Shown: positions 46,247 to 50,740 of the stretch, one piece after another
Numbering within the stretch: position 1 is the first letter of the stretch
Layout of the letters: every line of letters begins with the position of its first letter
Assembly (NCBI GenBank): GCA_036897485.1
Contig: JAYMTF010000132.1
Coordinates: 1 to 50,740 of the forward strand
DNA from: Pelargonium nanum
Lineage: Eukaryota > Streptophyta > Magnoliopsida > Geraniales > Geraniaceae
Reading direction: 5' to 3'
DNA length: 50,740 nucleotides
Made by a program: the position numbers and the translations under genes
The notes under the pieces: generated by a model
The model's input: the letters and a program-made list of their open reading frames with translations, nothing else
Databases searched by the model: none
Told to the model about the DNA's origin: nothing

Positions 46247-48561
46247 TTAACGTGTGGCTACCAATATTCCCATGAGGCCTCCACTAATCTCGTAATGTTT
46301 GGCGTTGGAAAATCCTGCTTCTAAAGCGAGCAACTCCAACTCCTTTCCTGTACCAGGAGACATGATTGATAATTAGTTTCTTCATTCCAAGTCTCCTTGA
46401 CCTGAGGTATTACGGGCTCTCTAGACTTGTCACAATCATTGCCTTCTTCAATGCAATTATAGAATAAGAGTATCTTGGATGTTCATTAAATATTTGTTGG
46501 GTAACACATATAGTAAGTGTTTCACGAGGTTAGGCACAGAACATAAACAGAATGGAATAAAGATAGCTGAACAACAAAAGTCCATCAAACCTAACTTTAT
46601 ATACAATATTGGTAACTTGGAGATAGAGAAAAGACCAGACAAATATGCATCACATTAAACAGTAAGATTTGGCCAACCTAGAATTTAGTGCATCTAAAAG
46701 CATAAAAGTACAAGTTGCTAAAGCAAACAAACCTGTTAAATATTCCTTAATCGAGCTTTTCAAATATTCGTACTCTTTTGCAAGGCCATAAGCAGTTGCC
46801 ACTGGGACAACTACATTGTCAATCATCCATTCCTTGCAGCAAATAAGCATTTATTCAGTTTCTCCAAGTGACTAAGCACAAATATAAATACTAAATATTC
46901 TTGATGATCTCCAAAAGGTTTCAAATCTAATTCAACGCAGAAAGCAACAGCAAGCTTCAATTATGGTAGTTCAAAACCTAACTATCTTGCAATGGATACC
47001 TGAAGTGAGGCCGTCACTAGTTCTGCACTTTTGTTAAAGTCAAGAACTGATACTTTTGAACCTGAAACTCCCCACAAAAATTCAATAAAATTATACTTAA
47101 CAAACTACTGAATTTTTGGTTTTGGGGGGAGAGAAAACAAGACCAGACCTGGTTTCAGAACTCGAAACATCTCTTGCATGGCTTTAGGTTTATTCACCAC
47201 ATTACGCAGCCCATAACCCATGGTTATTGCCTCAAAGTAACCATCAGAAAATGGCAAATCAAGTGCGTCCCCTTCAACCCACCTATGGTGTAATGCATTA
47301 TCACGACAATAAAGTTGGTCAGCTAGACATGCTATCATCTTTAAAACGTAATGGCTACAAATGCATCTTCACAACAAACCGGAATTACACTCTAGACTTC
47401 CTACATGCACCTTCCTTATTTAATAAACACTTTGAATTACCAGTGCTCACTCTATATTCTTGAAGCACGCTTTTGCAAGCATTTGTTGTCGAGATGAGGC
47501 AACTGATAATTGCTCCCTTGAAAAATCAATACCAGTCACCTGCCATATCAAGACATAAGAAGAGAAAAGAAAAAACATATACATACGGAAGGTACTATAG
47601 ATCCTGAAACTCACCAAATGGCCAAAAGAAGAAAAAGAAGCAAGAATATTTATCTAAGCAGTACCAAGTAATAGCCAATATGCTATCTAGATCACTAGAA
47701 ATAGCATCACAAGTTTTACAAGTTCGAATGGAAATAGTATTTGAGATAATAAATGGAAGAAGAATAGAGCTCAATGGCTCAATAAAGAGAGGAAAAAGAA
47801 GGTTTGAGAATTGAGATTAAGGCTGGAGAGACAAATAAGATGAATGAGGTTGATTTTCAGATAAGAGAGAAATTGTTCATTTTATTAATTGGTTGCTATA
47901 CAATCTTCATCCACTGCATATATAAGCAGAACAGTTGGGTATACATGGGCTGGACTTCTCATCAATATAAAAAAGAATCCATTACTGTAGCAAAGCCTAA
48001 TTCATTTCTGCTAACAAATATTTAAATAACCCTAGGTATTTGCACAGATACTCATACAATTAGCCAAGTAAATTAATGAGGAAAAATAACAAACCTTGCC
48101 CTGATATCCAACTTTCTCAGATAAGAGAAACGTCAAATCCCCACTTCCGCAGCACAAATCCAAAGCACAATCCCCCATTTTTGCTCTGATCCAAATAAAA
48201 GAGAAATGAATTTCAAAAATCTGAAAAATATGAACAAGGAGAAGAGACTTGAAAAAGGGAACAACTTTGACATACCCACTCCAAGATACAGCCATACGTT
48301 TCCATATCCGGTGCTGACCCAAGCTCAGCAAATCATTTAACTGTAATTTACCCCCAAGAAAATATTCAAACAAATTTAGAATCACATTTCCATTAAAAAA
48401 AACTGCGAAGGAAAGTAGCTTACGTTATCGTAGACAGGAGCAATTCGGTTGAAAAGGTCCTGCCGTTCTCTAGCGCAACGAACCGGCCGGTGACTGGATC
48501 TGCCGGAGACACGGCGAGAACCGGCTGAGATGATCAGAGAATGTTGTAAAAAAGCAGCCAT
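46247..48561 (-). CDS. 2-phytyl-1,4-naphthoquinone methyltransferase, chloroplastic
   Basis: Eight exons (48424-48561, 48276-48340, 48095-48185, 47451-47539, 47149-47282, 47000-47061, 46733-46832, 46247-46347) sum to 780 nt, 259 residues. A short transit-like N terminus rich in Ser and Arg is followed by a UbiE/MenG class I SAM methyltransferase: the RQDLFNRIAPVYD start, SAM motif LDLCCGSGDLTFLL near residues 76-89 (acidic VTGID follows), GDALDLPFSDGYFEAITMGY and RVLKPG. It makes the ring methylation at the end of phylloquinone (vitamin K1) synthesis for photosystem I. The donor of exon 4 (aga/gtgagc) must be used, since reading on gives an immediate TGA. It is convergent with CRK2, and part of its 5' region is copied at 49281-49397. 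Confidence 0.94.
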
Positions 48562-49280
48562 GTCAGGGAGCTGTCTCTCTGTTATGAGAAGATAATGTCT
48601 TCAACGAACTAAACCGTGAACAGCTTCCAATGAAAAAAATCTGATGGGCCGACCTTACGGCCCAAAAAGAACTCTATTGGGCTTTATAAAGCTGGTCTTG
48701 CTCAATAGAATCTCATCATCATGACAATTTTAAGTCAAATTGTATTTCAGATGCTTGAGGGTAGGTCGGCTCAAAAAACCGATCCAACAAAAAATCCGAC
48801 CGAAACCAGACCCGTGATTGAACCCGCCCATAAACAAACCGAAGGCCCCACGGTTGGGCCCAATCCAAACCGCAACACTAATTGGGTGGGCTTCGGTTCT
48901 GCATTTTATCAATCGAGCCATACTCGCCCACCCGAGCCCAGCCCATAACACCTAATCGCTAATAGACCTAAGTCCTAACTATACAAGCACTCTGACTCCA
49001 TCTATCCTTATTTCATTCTCTCTTGATTAAAAATCAGACGGACGCACTCAAGGGTAGTTGCATAGTTGGCAACACATGCTTCGTGAGTAAGAAGAGCGTT
49101 TGCGTTTGATCTCCGCTCAACACTACAACGAACATAATGCTTTTTTTTCTCAAGTTATTCATTTTTTTTTATGTATATATATATATATTATTTATAAATA
49201 TTCTCATACTTATTGTCATATACAAAATATTATTGAATTTAATTCAATGACAATATTATATTTAACTAAAAATTTACCAT

Positions 49281-49397
49281 TTGAGGAAAAATAACAAACC
49301 TTCCCCTGATGTCCAACTTCCTCAGATGGGCCGGTAAGTAGTCCAATGAACCTCCTCGACGGACCCACCTTACGGCCCAAAATGAACTATAATGGGC
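49281..49397 (-). pseudogene. Fused partial copy of the MENG locus
   Basis: Positions 49281-49326 match 48078-48122, the 3' end of MENG exon 3 plus the start of its intron, with about three mismatches. Positions 49338-49397 match 48623-48682, just upstream of the MENG start codon, including the shared cttacggcccaaaa. Order and orientation are kept, but the roughly 500 bp between them (exons 1-2 and intron 1) are absent. Because intron sequence is present the copy came from DNA and not from mRNA. It cannot encode protein. Confidence 0.6.
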
Positions 49398-49530
49398 TAC
49401 AGAAGCCCCATTCGGTACCCAACAACCAACCCATCCCAGACACAAGTCCAACTTATCTCCTTACCTACTGGCCCATCTACATTCAGAAATTCACATAATC
49501 TTTACAGTTGTATTAGGCCTAGGATTTATA

Positions 49531-49872
49531 TTAATTATTCAAATCATCCAACAATAAAGTAAGAATCTCAAGAGAGGACTGAGAGCCCGACCACTCCTCC
49601 AGACCTAACTTAGAAATGGAGACATAGCTAATATATAGGCAACTCGATACGCTGATCGATAAAAAAACAACTATCAAACTAGACAAAAGTTGTCGAATAT
49701 CATCAACTTTCAAGCCGAATGTACTGTTGTCCTCCCCTCCAGCTTGCACTGCTCCCAACGAATCGTACTCAACTATCAAACCCGACCACCCTTTCCCGAT
49801 CACGCTGTTCAATGCCGATCGGAGAGCCATCGCCTCGACCATTCGAATGTGCACCTCACCAGCCCAACCCAA
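49531..49872 (-). pseudogene. RNase H-like domain relic
   Basis: A 113-codon frame begins with residues resembling the RVT_3/RNase H fold of plant non-LTR retrotransposons and related host proteins: EAMALRSALN, then GLIVEYDSLGAVQA with the acidic Asp kept, then VDDIRQLLSS. After that it loses similarity and runs to a stop. Upstream there is no reverse transcriptase in any frame. It is a fragment, probably a decayed LINE 3' end. Confidence 0.55.
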
Positions 49873-50301
49873 CCGTCACCCCCACAAACTCAATCTTCAC
49901 AGTTGTATTAGGCCTGTGATCTTTTTATTATAAAATTAACTATAACTATTTTAATCACAAGGTCAATAACATTAGAGCAGTGAAGTCAAATTCAACATGT
50001 TAGCTCTACTTAAAACTTCATTTGTACTAAAAGGAGAAATGTAGACATCCAATGTATTGGCATTTCAATCTCTCATATATCAGACATGAATTGAACACAA
50101 TAATATACATAACCAAGATACAATTATTTCTCCTTTAAAAAATTTCCAGACAGTGAAGTGTTAAAATTCAAGTGAATTAAGAATATAATAATACATCTCA
50201 GGGTACACATGAAGCCTTCCAGCAGCACAAACAAGCATGTTAAGGCAATGGAGGCACACATGACATATTTGATGATGAGAATATACATGCATTGATCTCA
50301 G

Positions 50302-50735
50302 TCAGTCATCAGTGAAGAAATGTCCAGAAATGTTGTCCATTACCGCAAATTGCATGCTCTCCGATGGTTTCCAGTGCCGCTTCCGTTGGTTTATGAACCA
50401 GTTGTTGATTTGCCTCTGATCTAGTCCCGTCGATTCAGCCAATGCAATCTTGTCTGCTTCCTGCCAAACCTCAATAACATAGCATATCAACATTACTAGC
50501 TACTCGATATTGAACTACAATGGTGCCACTACTCGTACAACAGATATTTTACCGTTGGATATGGCCATTTATTGTGAGCATTCCACCACTCTAGTAGCGT
50601 TTGTCTTGCTTCTCGTGGAAGCTTCCCTTTCTTTTTCTTCTTCGAGAACTCCAACTTCAAGGTACCAATGTGGCTGCCAAATTTGCGCAAGAGTATATCT
50701 TTAAGGTCGCGATTTTCGCTCCTCTGAGCCTCCTC
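50302..50735 (-). CDS. KNOX class I homeobox protein, KNAT2/KNAT6 type (partial)
   Basis: Two C-terminal exons are visible: 50553-50735 and 50302-50460, joined by a 92-bp intron. They encode 113 residues plus stop. The first carries the ELK domain ([19 protein letters not shown], with Asp in place of the usual Glu of ELK) and the first part of the homeodomain, including the TALE three-residue insertion (KWPYPT). The second completes it: [20 protein letters not shown], then [12 protein letters not shown], with the Trp-Phe-X-Asn recognition core WFIN. The intron position, after WPYPT, is the conserved KNOX one. The short tail ending HFFTDD fits KNAT2/KNAT6 and not STM or KNAT1. It is a nuclear meristem regulator. 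The KNOX1/KNOX2 domains and the start lie beyond the right edge; the last acceptor is at 50736-50737. Confidence 0.92.
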
Positions 50736-50740
50736 CTGTA

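Larger units (their letters stand above)
48562..50301. other. Spacer between MENG and the KNOX gene
   Basis: It begins with the MENG promoter. It also contains sequence rich in ccgaccgaaaccaga and gggcccaatcc words (48760-48950, repeat-like), an AT microsatellite near 49173-49188, a partial MENG copy and an RNase H relic (both listed), then AT-rich sequence up to the KNOX 3' end. Confidence 0.5.

Overview
The window is nuclear DNA from a flowering plant, most likely a eudicot. The evidence is spliced genes with GT-AG introns, AT-rich introns and spacers, and plastid-targeted and plant-only gene families. Small transposon relics also occur: Stowaway MITEs, a tRNA-derived SINE, a CACTA-like element and retroposon tails. 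The species cannot be fixed from the sequence alone.

Layout from left to right: a SOUL heme-binding protein gene (+, 1511-2210). It converges on a very large gene for plastid alpha-glucan, water dikinase GWD1 (-, 2540-15068, 33 coding exons). Next come a gene-poor stretch, a single-exon pectin methylesterase inhibitor (-, 18760-19314), a candidate 56-residue small gene (-, 21334-21504) and, divergent from it, the nitrate transporter NRT2.5 (+, 21785-24200). Then a GH28 polygalacturonase (-, 28503-31464), 5 kb of spacer, a tandem pair of cysteine-rich receptor kinases that match CRK3 (+, 36805-39806) and CRK2 (+, 43137-45719), the phylloquinone methyltransferase MENG (-, 46247-48561), and the last two exons of a KNAT2/KNAT6-type KNOX homeobox gene that runs off the right edge (-, 50302-50735).

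The genes are independent units and not a pathway cluster. The right half (polygalacturonase, CRK3, CRK2, MENG, KNAT2/6, with a PMEI further left) looks like an ancestral neighbourhood. From memory, Arabidopsis split it between two duplicated chromosome 1 blocks (the KNAT2-CRK2-CRK3 block and the MENG-KNAT6 block). I assembled exon structures by hand. For each complete gene the exon lengths sum to a multiple of three and the joined protein follows its family end to end.

I see no clearly new molecular system. The most unusual items are: a fused partial copy of the MENG locus just upstream of MENG; two tiny poly-T insertions framed by 17-bp duplications; a GC-AG intron and a tandem acceptor in GWD1; a GWD1 intron made mostly of a MITE; and a TATA-equipped unknown small ORF that shares a short intergenic region with NRT2.5.
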